Source: Streptomyces sp. NBC_01235 (GTDB taxonomy: Bacteria; Actinomycetota; Actinomycetes; Streptomycetales; Streptomycetaceae). From it: a stretch of DNA of 64,000 bases. The stretch is from assembly GCF_035989285.1 (NCBI RefSeq), contig NZ_CP108513.1, forward strand, positions 3,906,001-3,970,000. The letters are read 5' to 3'. The position numbers were made by a program, and so were the translations under genes. How positions within the stretch are numbered: position 1 is the stretch's first letter; each line of letters starts with the position of its first letter. Shown piece after piece: positions 17,531 to 25,145 of this stretch. Under the pieces are notes generated by a model. The model did no database searches. It had not been told where the DNA came from and saw nothing but the letters and a program-made list of their open reading frames with translations.

Positions 17531-18473
17531 GGGCGGCGGCGTAGAACACCCCGGTCAGCCCCTCGGAGGCGGCCCACAACCGCTCCCCCGCCCGGTCGTC
17601 GAGGGTCCAGGGCGCCCGTCGCGACGGTGCGGGCGCCCCGCGCCACATCGCGAGGGACGGTCCGGTGAACGAGTCCGGGCGGACACCGGGCGCGGTCGCC
17701 GCGTACAGGGTGGGCAGCGCGCCGGCCTCGGCCGGCTGGGCGATCACCCGGTTGCCGAGCGCCATCAGCCGCTCGGCGACCCGGCGCCCCTCGGCGCGCG
17801 GCCCAACCGTCTGGAGGTTGGTCGCCGCGTACCCCGGGTGCGCGGCAGCCGCCACGACGCCGGACCCGGCCGCCGCGAGCCGGCGTGCGAACTCATGCGT
17901 GAACAGCAGATTGGCGGTCTTGGAACGGCCGTAGGCGGTCCAACGGCCGTACCGCCGATCGGAGTTGAGATCGTTCGGATCGATGTTCGCGAGCAGGTGG
18001 GCCATGCTGGAGACGGTCACGACACGGGCCCCTGACGGCGCCCCGGACGGCCGGCCCTCCGCCGCGAGCAGCGCGGGCAGCAGAAGCCCGGTGAGCGCGA
18101 AGTGCCCGAGATGGTTCACCCCGAACTGCGTCTCGAACCCGTCGGCGGTGGTGCCGTACGGCATCGCCATCACACCCGCGTTGTTGACGAGCAGGTCGAG
18201 CCGCTCGTACGGCAGGGAGTCCGCGAACTCCCGTACGGAGGCGAGGTCCCCGAGATCGAGCCGCCCCAACTCCACCTGCACGCCCGGCACTTCACCACAC
18301 AGCCGCTCGACGGCGTCCCTCCCCCGCGCCTCGCTCCGGCAGGCGAGCACGACCCGTGCACCCTTCCGGGCGAGCTCCCGCGCGGTGACGTACCCGATCC
18401 CGCTGTTGGCACCGGTGACCACGGCGGTACGACCGCTCTGATCAGGGATGTCACGCACACTCCAGCCGGCCAT
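17520..18473 (-). CDS. Short-chain dehydrogenase/reductase
   Basis: A 317-residue NAD(P)-dependent oxidoreductase of the retinol-dehydrogenase-like group. Cofactor motif TGANSGIG lies near residue 20, with NNAGVMAMP, the catalytic Ser in VTVSSMAH and the Tyr-Lys pair in YGRSK. HPGYAATNLQ follows as in relatives. The substrate cannot be deduced. It is a single gene with no obvious partner. Confidence 0.9.
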   Translation of the reverse strand: MAGWSVRDIPDQSGRTAVVTGANSGIGYVTARELARKGARVVLACRSEARGRDAVERLCGEVPGVQVELGRLDLGDLASVREFADSLPYERLDLLVNNAGVMAMPYGTTADGFETQFGVNHLGHFALTGLLLPALLAAEGRPSGAPSGARVVTVSSMAHLLANIDPNDLNSDRRYGRWTAYGRSKTANLLFTHEFARRLAAAGSGVVAAAAHPGYAATNLQTVGPRAEGRRVAERLMALGNRVIAQPAEAGALPTLYAATAPGVRPDSFTGPSLAMWRGAPAPSRRAPWTLDDRAGERLWAASEGLTGVFYAAALKP

Positions 18474-18703
18474 GGCCGTACTCCTTCCACCGCTCCCGCT
18501 CGCAGCCTACGGCGCGGATTGAAAGGAACCCGACAGCCAGACGGAGGAACACGGTCGGGCGGCGGCTCGTTACCGGCCAACGAAGTTCAAAGCAGAGGCA
18601 AAGCCACACACCCACTGTGGCCGCAGCTCACGGTGTTACGCCGTTCGCCGCCCGCACCCCACCCCGGAGGCACGTAACCATGACCCTCGCCGCCCACCAG
18701 AAA

Positions 18704-18735
18704 GGGGCGGCACCCCATACCCGGGGTGCCGCCCC
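18704..18735 (-). terminator. Strong hairpin terminator of the FtsX-type exporter operon
   Basis: A perfect 13-bp stem (GGGGCGGCACCCC and its complement) with a 6-base loop starts 24 bases past the permease stop. On the minus strand it is followed by UUUCU, giving a near-classical intrinsic terminator. Confidence 0.85.
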
Positions 18736-18758
18736 GCATCACGCCCGCCCGATGCCCG

Positions 18759-21047
18759 TCAGTCCCGCCGAATCAACTCCGGGTCGATGCGCCGCCCGAT
18801 CAGCGGCAGGGATCCGACGGCGGCGACCACGACGACCCCGAGAGCGCAGGCCAACAGCAGCGGCAAACCACCCCCGTCCCAGAAGACCTCGCCACCGCCG
18901 GTGACGAGATAGCTGGACTCGGCCGCCTTCCCCGCAACGACTGCCAGCACCAGGCCCACCGCCAGTGGCAACACAACCTGCGCCACCTGCACAGCCCGCA
19001 ACGTACTCGGCCGCGCACCGAGCAGAGACAGGGCGGTCACCTGCGGCCGGCGCTCGACCGCACGGTCGGTGGCAGCCACAAGGTAGGCGGCTACGCCGAT
19101 GATGAGGCCGAGGACCATGCCCATGGCGAGGATCGTCTTGACGACGGTGATCTGTTGAAGGGCGGTCACCACGACACCGGGCGTATCCACCTTGGCGGTG
19201 GGATCGACTCCGCCGATACCGTCGAGGACGTTACGGACGGTTTGGGATGCCGAACTGCTGACCAGGGTGAGGCTGGCCTCCTCAGGACGGAAGCCGTCAG
19301 GCAGGAAAGACGGCGGGACTACGACGTCGCCGCTGTCCAAAGCCGAGAGTCCTGGTTCATCCCTGTAGATCACTTGTTGCTTCGGCACTCGAACCGTCAT
19401 CACACGCCGCTCGCCTCTGTCATTCCTGAGGTGGAACGGGAAGCTCGCACCAGGCTTACTGTCCTCGTCGTAGATGGACCGACGATTCACCACTCGAAAA
19501 GGCCGTCCGTCCGTGCATCGTCCGATTTCAGGCACCATCCCGCGAAGTTGACTGCACGTGGCAATCACGGCGGAGATCATCGGTGGAAACTCGGCTTCCG
19601 GATCGCCCCACGAAGTCGCTTCCACGCCATACCCACTGACCCCCGCCACCGTCTCGAACTCTCGCTGCCGATCTTGGGTTACGCCGTCGAGAGACAGTGT
19701 GTACGACTGGACAGGCGAGGTGTTCTTGGAGACCTGGCCCAGCTCGATGAGTACTCCTTGCGCGAGCGACGCCGCATAGACGAGCAGCACCAGACCGGTC
19801 GCGACGCGCAAGGCCCCGCCTGGTTCCACCTCGTTACGTCTCATCGCCAGACCGAGCGACAGGGAACTGGTGCGTGCCACCGTCCGGGACAGGCTCCGCG
19901 AGAGGATCGGGAGCGACAGTACGAGCCCCACGCCCACCAGCAGAACGGCGAGCGGCATCAGGATCGACGAGACAGAGGTGCCCCGGGGCACGTGCCCCGT
20001 CGCGCCGGCCACGCAATACCCGGTGACGATGCCCAGTCCTGGAAGCAGCGGCAGCAGCCCCCACTTCGCCGGCGGTTTCTCCACCGCGCTACGCCTCACA
20101 GCCAAGGGGTTCGCGGCAGCCTTCCTGGCCCCGACCGCTCCCGCGAACCAGGCGAGCGCTGGACAACCGATCAGGCAGATGAGGGTGGCGGACAAGGGCA
20201 GCGATCCGTCGGACGGATACCACCGGAAGCCGGGAAGGCCGACTCGGGAAATGAGTTGATTGGCCACCGCATAGATGCCCAGGCCGAATACCGCTCCGAG
20301 TAGGGCCGCAGCGACCGTTTCAGCCGCATTGACGCGCTGGACACCCTTCTTGCTCAGTCCGAGTAGCCGCAGCGCGGCGAGCCGTCGAGCCCGCGCTGCG
20401 GCCGACAATCGCGCACATACAGACAGATATACGACCAGTGGCAGCAGCACGACACCCGCAAGCGTGAACCGCACGATATCCAGCGTCGAGGGCTCCACGG
20501 TTTCATCGCTTGTATAGGGCATCCCGTAGAACTTCACGGGATGCCCGCCCTTCAGCTGATCCCGAGCGATGCCGATGTACGCGTACAGCTCATCGGGATG
20601 GGCCAGCCCCTGCGCGCCGATGAGTCCCCGTTCCCGCCCCGGCACGAGCTGGGCGAGTCCCGGCTCCTTCCTGAGCTCTTCGTGCAGTCGCGGCGACACG
20701 AACATCTCGCCGGGAGCGGGCAGTTCACTCAGACCCGGTGGAGGGTCAATGGCGAAGGAGCCCGGCGCGTGGAAGACGCGGGTCATGGGGCGGGAGCCGT
20801 ACGGGTCCGTCAGGCTGACCTCACGAGGTGCCCTGTTGGCGCCGACGCAGAATTGGCGACCGCCGCGGCAATCCCCCTCACGTGCTGCCTTACGTCCGTC
20901 CTGCGCTGCCAGGATCCCGGGGATCGCGAGCACCATGGCCAGGCAACAGACACCGACTGCGCTGCCTCCGGCCATGAGGAGGAAACGCACGCGGTTGCCC
21001 CGCCCACTGCCCAGCAACAGTCGTAGGCCCAGCAGGAGTTCCTTCAC
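18759..21047 (-). CDS. FtsX-like ABC transporter permease
   Basis: A 762-residue membrane protein with an N-terminal helix (RFLLMAGGSAVGVCCLAMVL), a first extracellular region, two FtsX-type membrane blocks, and a large second extracellular domain with cysteines (about residues 450-620), ending with three helices and GRRIDPELIRRD. It has the two-FtsX topology of LolC/BceB/MacB-like mechanotransmission permeases, which extract or expel peptides or lipids rather than nutrients. The GTG start overlaps the ATPase stop (GTGA). It is the last gene of a three-gene unit beginning with a short exported protein. Confidence 0.88.
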   Translation of the reverse strand: MKELLLGLRLLLGSGRGNRVRFLLMAGGSAVGVCCLAMVLAIPGILAAQDGRKAAREGDCRGGRQFCVGANRAPREVSLTDPYGSRPMTRVFHAPGSFAIDPPPGLSELPAPGEMFVSPRLHEELRKEPGLAQLVPGRERGLIGAQGLAHPDELYAYIGIARDQLKGGHPVKFYGMPYTSDETVEPSTLDIVRFTLAGVVLLPLVVYLSVCARLSAAARARRLAALRLLGLSKKGVQRVNAAETVAAALLGAVFGLGIYAVANQLISRVGLPGFRWYPSDGSLPLSATLICLIGCPALAWFAGAVGARKAAANPLAVRRSAVEKPPAKWGLLPLLPGLGIVTGYCVAGATGHVPRGTSVSSILMPLAVLLVGVGLVLSLPILSRSLSRTVARTSSLSLGLAMRRNEVEPGGALRVATGLVLLVYAASLAQGVLIELGQVSKNTSPVQSYTLSLDGVTQDRQREFETVAGVSGYGVEATSWGDPEAEFPPMISAVIATCSQLRGMVPEIGRCTDGRPFRVVNRRSIYDEDSKPGASFPFHLRNDRGERRVMTVRVPKQQVIYRDEPGLSALDSGDVVVPPSFLPDGFRPEEASLTLVSSSASQTVRNVLDGIGGVDPTAKVDTPGVVVTALQQITVVKTILAMGMVLGLIIGVAAYLVAATDRAVERRPQVTALSLLGARPSTLRAVQVAQVVLPLAVGLVLAVVAGKAAESSYLVTGGGEVFWDGGGLPLLLACALGVVVVAAVGSLPLIGRRIDPELIRRD

Positions 21048-21712
21048 GTCGCCTCCCGCGCCAGGGTCGAGAGAACACCGTCGCGCATCGCATACTGGCT
21101 GTCAGCCCGGGAGGCCACCTGAGAATCGTGGGTGACGAGCACCACGGCCGTCCCCTGAGAACGCGCCAGGGACAGGAACTCCTCCAGCACAGCGGTGGCG
21201 TTGGCACTGTCCAGCGATCCGGTCGGCTCGTCAGCGAACACCACGGCCGGCCGATGCACCAACGCCCGTGCGACTGCTACGCGTTGGCTCTGTCCCCCGG
21301 ACACCTGCGAAGGCCGTCGCTGCCGCAGGTCTGTGAGACCCAGCCGACCGAGAACCTCCCCGGCGGCGGTCAGCGCCTCCGCCTTGCGCTGCCCGGCGAG
21401 ACGCAGCGGCAGGGCCGTGTTCTCCTCCACGGTCAGCTCCGGGAGCAACTCGCCGTACTGGAAGACGAATCCGAAACGCTCACGGCGCAGCGCGCTGAGT
21501 TCCTCGTCATCGAGTTCGCTGAGGACGCGACCCTCGAAACGGACTTCACCGCGCGCCACGGGCAGGACCCCGGCAAGGCAATACAGCAACGAGGACTTGC
21601 CGGAGCCACTCTGCCCTGTGATCGCCACGACTTCACCCCGGCGCAGGCTGATGTCGGCTTTCCTGACAGCGGGTGTCACTCCGTAGAAGAGGTCGATACC
21701 CGTGGCGGACAA
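21044..21712 (-). CDS. MacB/LolD-type ABC transporter ATPase
   Basis: A 222-residue ATPase if started at TTG 21712. Walker A GQSGSGKSS at 33-41, signature VSGGQSQRV, Walker B VVFADEPTG and the switch His in LVTHD are intact. It powers the FtsX-type permease with which it overlaps. The start is doubtful: the only good ribosome site, AGGGGA at 21737-21742, lies 3 and 6 bases before two in-frame ATC codons (21733, 21730), whereas the TTG has no site. Either a rare ATC start or a TTG start is used. Confidence 0.9.
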   Translation of the reverse strand: MSATGIDLFYGVTPAVRKADISLRRGEVVAITGQSGSGKSSLLYCLAGVLPVARGEVRFEGRVLSELDDEELSALRRERFGFVFQYGELLPELTVEENTALPLRLAGQRKAEALTAAGEVLGRLGLTDLRQRRPSQVSGGQSQRVAVARALVHRPAVVFADEPTGSLDSANATAVLEEFLSLARSQGTAVVLVTHDSQVASRADSQYAMRDGVLSTLAREAT

Positions 21713-21754
21713 GACTTCTGACGTGTTGATGATGGTTCCCCTATGACGAGAGGG

Positions 21755-21778
21755 AGCCCAGATGCGGGCATCTGGGCT
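21755..21778 (-). terminator. Intra-operon hairpin between short exported protein and ABC genes
   Basis: AGCCCAGATGC at 21755-21765 pairs with GCATCTGGGCT at 21768-21778, an 11-bp perfect inverted repeat with a tiny loop. It lies 18 bases past the short gene's stop and before the ATPase. Such a hairpin could stabilise or attenuate the message so that the first gene is made in excess over the transporter. Confidence 0.6.
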
Positions 21779-21796
21779 GTGGGGTGCAGAGGGCTT

Positions 21797-22216
21797 CTAG
21801 CGACCGCTCAAGAAGCTCTTGGTGCGCGAGCAGTTGTCCGGGTGCAGACTGCCGCGATCACGACATGCCTTGATCTCTGCGGTATTGGTGTAGCGCTGGG
21901 CCCCGTCCCAGTTCGAGTGGTGCAGGGAGACCGTCTTCCGCTGCTTGCCGTTGTAACGCACCCAACCGTGACCCTCGACACGTACCAGCATGTAGACGTT
22001 GTGACCGTCTTCTGGCTGAGAGTCCTTCAGGTCACCTTTCCACTCGAAGGCACCGTGGTTATGACCTGCAGGATTGAAGCGATACTTGGCCTCCACGAAG
22101 TCAACGCCCGACGAATGCATCGCCGGGATGCCTTGCCACCCCACCGCGCCAACTGCCGTACCCGCGCCCACGAGAAACGCCCCCGTAGCCAGCACTCCGG
22201 CCAGTAGCTTCCGCAT
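21797..22216 (-). CDS. Short exported protein heading an ABC-exporter operon
   Basis: A 139-residue protein starting at 22216 (MRKLLAGVLATGAFL) after GAGAGGTG. The signal peptide probably ends near AVGAVG. The mature part of about 115 residues is rich in Gly, His, Asn and aromatic residues (NPAGHNHGAFEWKG, NVYMLVRVEGHGWVRYN) and has just two cysteines near the end (KACRDRGSLHPDNC), enough for one disulfide. I do not recognise a named family. The layout of short exported protein, hairpin, ATPase and two-FtsX permease is like lactococcin-972-type bacteriocin loci, where the transporter gives immunity, but the sequence itself does not match that family as I remember it. Confidence 0.75.
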   Translation of the reverse strand: MRKLLAGVLATGAFLVGAGTAVGAVGWQGIPAMHSSGVDFVEAKYRFNPAGHNHGAFEWKGDLKDSQPEDGHNVYMLVRVEGHGWVRYNGKQRKTVSLHHSNWDGAQRYTNTAEIKACRDRGSLHPDNCSRTKSFLSGR

Positions 22217-22576
22217 TGCGCACCTCTCAGCCCCGGCAGCCCCTTCGACCACCTCTGGCCACAGAAAGTAGTCGCTCGATCACGTGCTGAAACCTTCAGT
22301 CTTCCACTCACCATCACATCAGGTGATCGAAATCCAGACACCCACGCTCAAACCCAGAGCCGATCGAGCCACCGGAAGCCAGAACAGCAAGCAGGAGACG
22401 CGCTTCAGGCCCATCGACTTCCGTCGCCCGCACGATCCCCTTGATGATCTCGCCCGGAGGGGCAAACAGGACGTGAAGCAGCGCGGCCGGAGCCGCAGAA
22501 GGGTGTCGCCCCTGTGAATCGGGCGTCGAGCCATTGCCGTCCGGGACGGTAACCATCAGCCATCAACCCCGGCTCA
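22217..22576. other. 360-bp intergenic region
   Basis: It holds the promoter of the short exported protein. An inverted repeat ATCAC-N5-GTGAT at 22313-22327 could be an operator. Open frames of about 75 codons on both strands show no recognisable motif and no convincing ribosome site. Confidence 0.4.
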
Positions 22577-24502
22577 TCAGCCACCCGGCCGACCGGCCAT
22601 CCGGGAGCCGTACAGGCCGGCATAGACGCCGCCGTGGGCCAGCAGGTCGTCGTGGCGGCCCATTTCGATGATGCGGCCTTGGTCGACGACGAGGATGCGG
22701 TCGGCGTCGGGGGCCAGGTTGAGGTCGTGCGTGATCATGATGGTCGTGCGGCCGGCCATCAGACGGCGCAAGGGTTCGACGATGCGGCGGGTGGCGATCG
22801 CGTCCAGTCCGGTGGTCGGTTCGTCGAGGACGAGGACCGGAGCGTCGCGCAGCACGGCCCGCGCGATGGCGAGGCGTTGCAGCTGGCCGCCGGACAGGCG
22901 GGCCGAGTTGGGGTCGATCCTGGTGTCGTATCCGTCGGGCAGGGCGGTGATGAAGTCGTGGGCGTCGGCCGCCCGGGCCGCCGCTTCGATGGCCTGGTCG
23001 CTCGCACCGGACCGGCCGCAGGCGATGTTCGCGCGGACCGTGTCGTGCAGGACCAGGGTCTCCTGCGGCAGCAGCGTGACGTACTCGCGCAGCCGGTCGA
23101 GAGGGAAGTCGTGCAGGGGGGTGCCGTCCAGGAGGACCGCGCCGGAGTCGGGGTCGTAGAAGCGCAGCAGGAGTTTGGAGACGGTGGACTTGCCCGCTCC
23201 GCTCGGGCCCGTGATGATCACCAGTTCCCCGGGCCGGGCGGTGAAGGTCAGTCCTTCGAGGGCGGGGGTCGGCGCGCCCGGGTAGCGGAAGGAGACGTCC
23301 CACATCTCGACGATGCCGTCGGGGCGTCCGGTCTCGCGGTGCGGGGGCCGGACGGGGTCGGCGACGGCGGGCCGGGTGTCCAGTATCTCGACGAGGCGTT
23401 CGGCGCCCGCGGTGGCGGCCGTGACCAGGAGGCCGAGCTGGGCGAGGCTGCGGATCGGCGGGTAGAGGTAGCTGAGGAGGGCGGCGAACGCCAGCAGTTG
23501 ACCCAGCGTCATCTGGCCCTCCGAGATCTCCCAGACCCCGATGCCGATCACGGCCAGGACGCACACCGTCTCGATGACCTGCACAAGTTGCCCGTACGCC
23601 TGGTTGAGCCGGGCCGAGCGCACCGCGGCCCGGAACCAGGCCGTCGCCTCCTGGCCCAGCCGTCGGCGCTCGGCGTCCTGGCGGCCGTAGGCCTGGGTGA
23701 GGACGAGGTTGCCGAGCGACTCCTCCACCACGGAGGTGACCGCGCCGTCCGCGACCCGGCCCTCGCGCGCGACGGTCCTGACGCCGGCGGCGAACTTCCG
23801 GGCGGCGAGCCAGAACAGCGGGGCGAGGACGAAGGTCGCCGCCGCGAGGTCCCAGCGCAGCCAGAACGCGGCCGCCGCGTAGAAGACGGCGCTGAAGAGG
23901 GCGGAGGCCGTGCCGATCAGGCCGGAGACGGCCATCTGCTCGATGGCCTCGACGTCGCCGGTCAGCCGGGAGAGCAGATCGCCCTGGCGGTGCCGCTGGA
24001 AGAAGTGCGGGGGCAGCTTCTGCACATGGTCGAAGACGTGCTCGCGCAGCCGCATCACGAACCGCTCCGACACCCAGACGGCGAGGGAGCCGCCGGTGTA
24101 GCCGATGGCCGCGCCCGCCACGGCGACGACGAGCCACTGGGCCGCGGGGGTCCAGAAGGCGTCCAGCGAGCCTTTCTGGAGGGCGTTGTCGGTGAGGTCG
24201 CCGAAAAGGAGGATGGCGGCGGTCTCGGCGAGCGCGCCCAGCACGGTGCACAGCCAGACGCCCACGAGCCAGCGGCGCAGCCCCGTGGTCATGGGCCAGA
24301 AGCGGCGGAAGGCCGCGCGGGCGGAGAGGGTGGGGGGTGTGGAGGGTACGTAGAGCGGGGAGGGCGTGTCGATGAGGTCACCGGGGACGTCATCGATGTC
24401 GTGGAAAATCGGCAGCCCGTATTCGGACAATTCCAGACCCGGTGGAATATGCCGAGGAAAATCGACCCTCGAATCCTTTGGATCCTTCATGGGCGCGCGC
24501 AC
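22577..24502 (-). CDS. MsbA/HlyB-type ABC exporter, fused permease and ATPase
   Basis: A 641-residue half-transporter. A 70-residue soluble N-terminal extension (PPGLELSEYGLPIFHDIDDV) is followed by six membrane helices and a nucleotide-binding domain with Walker A GPSGAGKST, signature LSGGQLQR, Walker B VLVLDEPTTG and His in MITHD. There is no C39 peptidase triad in the N-terminus, so it is not a self-processing peptide exporter. The GTG at 24502 has GGGGAG six bases before it; ATG at 24490 is an alternative. A short Asn/Pro-repeat peptide frame lies 93 bases upstream on the same strand, suggesting an exported peptide as cargo. Confidence 0.88.
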   Translation of the reverse strand: MRAPMKDPKDSRVDFPRHIPPGLELSEYGLPIFHDIDDVPGDLIDTPSPLYVPSTPPTLSARAAFRRFWPMTTGLRRWLVGVWLCTVLGALAETAAILLFGDLTDNALQKGSLDAFWTPAAQWLVVAVAGAAIGYTGGSLAVWVSERFVMRLREHVFDHVQKLPPHFFQRHRQGDLLSRLTGDVEAIEQMAVSGLIGTASALFSAVFYAAAAFWLRWDLAAATFVLAPLFWLAARKFAAGVRTVAREGRVADGAVTSVVEESLGNLVLTQAYGRQDAERRRLGQEATAWFRAAVRSARLNQAYGQLVQVIETVCVLAVIGIGVWEISEGQMTLGQLLAFAALLSYLYPPIRSLAQLGLLVTAATAGAERLVEILDTRPAVADPVRPPHRETGRPDGIVEMWDVSFRYPGAPTPALEGLTFTARPGELVIITGPSGAGKSTVSKLLLRFYDPDSGAVLLDGTPLHDFPLDRLREYVTLLPQETLVLHDTVRANIACGRSGASDQAIEAAARAADAHDFITALPDGYDTRIDPNSARLSGGQLQRLAIARAVLRDAPVLVLDEPTTGLDAIATRRIVEPLRRLMAGRTTIMITHDLNLAPDADRILVVDQGRIIEMGRHDDLLAHGGVYAGLYGSRMAGRPGG

Positions 24503-24530
24503 ATTTCTCCCCTCATACACGACCGGTGCC

Positions 24531-24562
24531 GGGAGGGCCGGCGGAACACCGGCGACCCTCCC
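24531..24562 (-). terminator. Hairpin between peptide frame and ABC exporter
   Basis: GGGAGGG at 24531-24537 pairs with CCCTCCC at 24556-24562, with partial inner CCGG pairing. It sits in the 92-base space before the exporter start and may attenuate read-through from the short gene. Confidence 0.45.
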
Positions 24563-24594
24563 TTGTCATCAGGGATTTCCCCTCGAAAGACGGG

Positions 24595-24759
24595 TTACTG
24601 CGGCGCGGGCTCACCGGGACGCGGACGACGGCGCCTCGGCTGCTGGGCAGGCGGGGGAACCTGGCCGGGATTCGGGTTCGGATTCGGGTTCGCATTCGCG
24701 CCCCCATTCACGTTCGCGTTCCGTCAGGGAACGAACGGTGCAACCACCCTGAAGCTCAT
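24595..24759 (-). CDS. Short Asn/Pro-repeat peptide frame interrupted by an in-frame TGA
   Basis: A strong ribosome site AAGGAG lies 6 bases before ATG 24759. The frame reads MSFRVVAPFVP, then TGA at 24724-24726, then continues in frame as RNANVNGGANANPNPNPNPG and QVPPPAQQPRRRRPRPGEPA to TAA at 24595. The downstream part is clearly structured (Asn/Pro doublets, Pro-rich, then an Arg cluster). So this is either a 55-codon gene broken by a nonsense mutation or one that relies on UGA read-through; the context UGA-C is the leakiest known for that codon. The ABC exporter follows on the same strand. No homologue comes to mind. Confidence 0.5.
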
Positions 24760-24994
24760 AGCGACTCCTTCTGAGTTTCCAGTACCTGCACGGGAAGCGG
24801 TCCGCCGCCCGATGAGAAGGAACTTAACACGCGCCATCCCGACGCGAAGAGAAAACCCAGAATTCAATGGGCGAAAGAATGCTGTGAAAACCTTGTCTTT
24901 TCCTGGGTATTCATTAAGTGTGCCGCATTGACCAGCGGAAATCGACCACCACAGGCGGACGGAACAGGCGGACAGAACAGTCCGGCAGCACAAG

Positions 24995-25025
24995 AGGACG
25001 GCACCCCCGCACAGGGTGCCGTCCT
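24995..25025. terminator. Hairpin terminator downstream of ppdK
   Basis: AGGACGGCACCC at 24995-25006 and GGGTGCCGTCCT at 25014-25025 form a perfect 12-bp stem with a 7-base loop, 121 bases beyond the ppdK stop. The AT-rich stretch 24760-24990 beside it probably contains the promoter of the peptide/exporter unit; I see no gene there. Confidence 0.75.
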
Positions 25026-25145
25026 CCTTGGTGCGCCGGAGCCGCCGCCGATCGGTGAGGGTCGGGGACCAACGGCGGCTCCGGGGTTCAGTGACCCCTC
25101 AACCCCTCAGGGCCTCAACCCCTCAGGGCCTCGAGGCCTCGGGCA

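Noticed and set aside
21797..22216. Lactococcin 972 family bacteriocin
   Set aside because: The gene order is similar but the expected Gly/Trp/Ser-rich signature of that family is not seen; left unassigned.
22314..22556. 80-codon minus-strand gene upstream of the short exported protein
   Set aside because: No ribosome site and no recognisable motif; overlaps equally open plus-strand frames.
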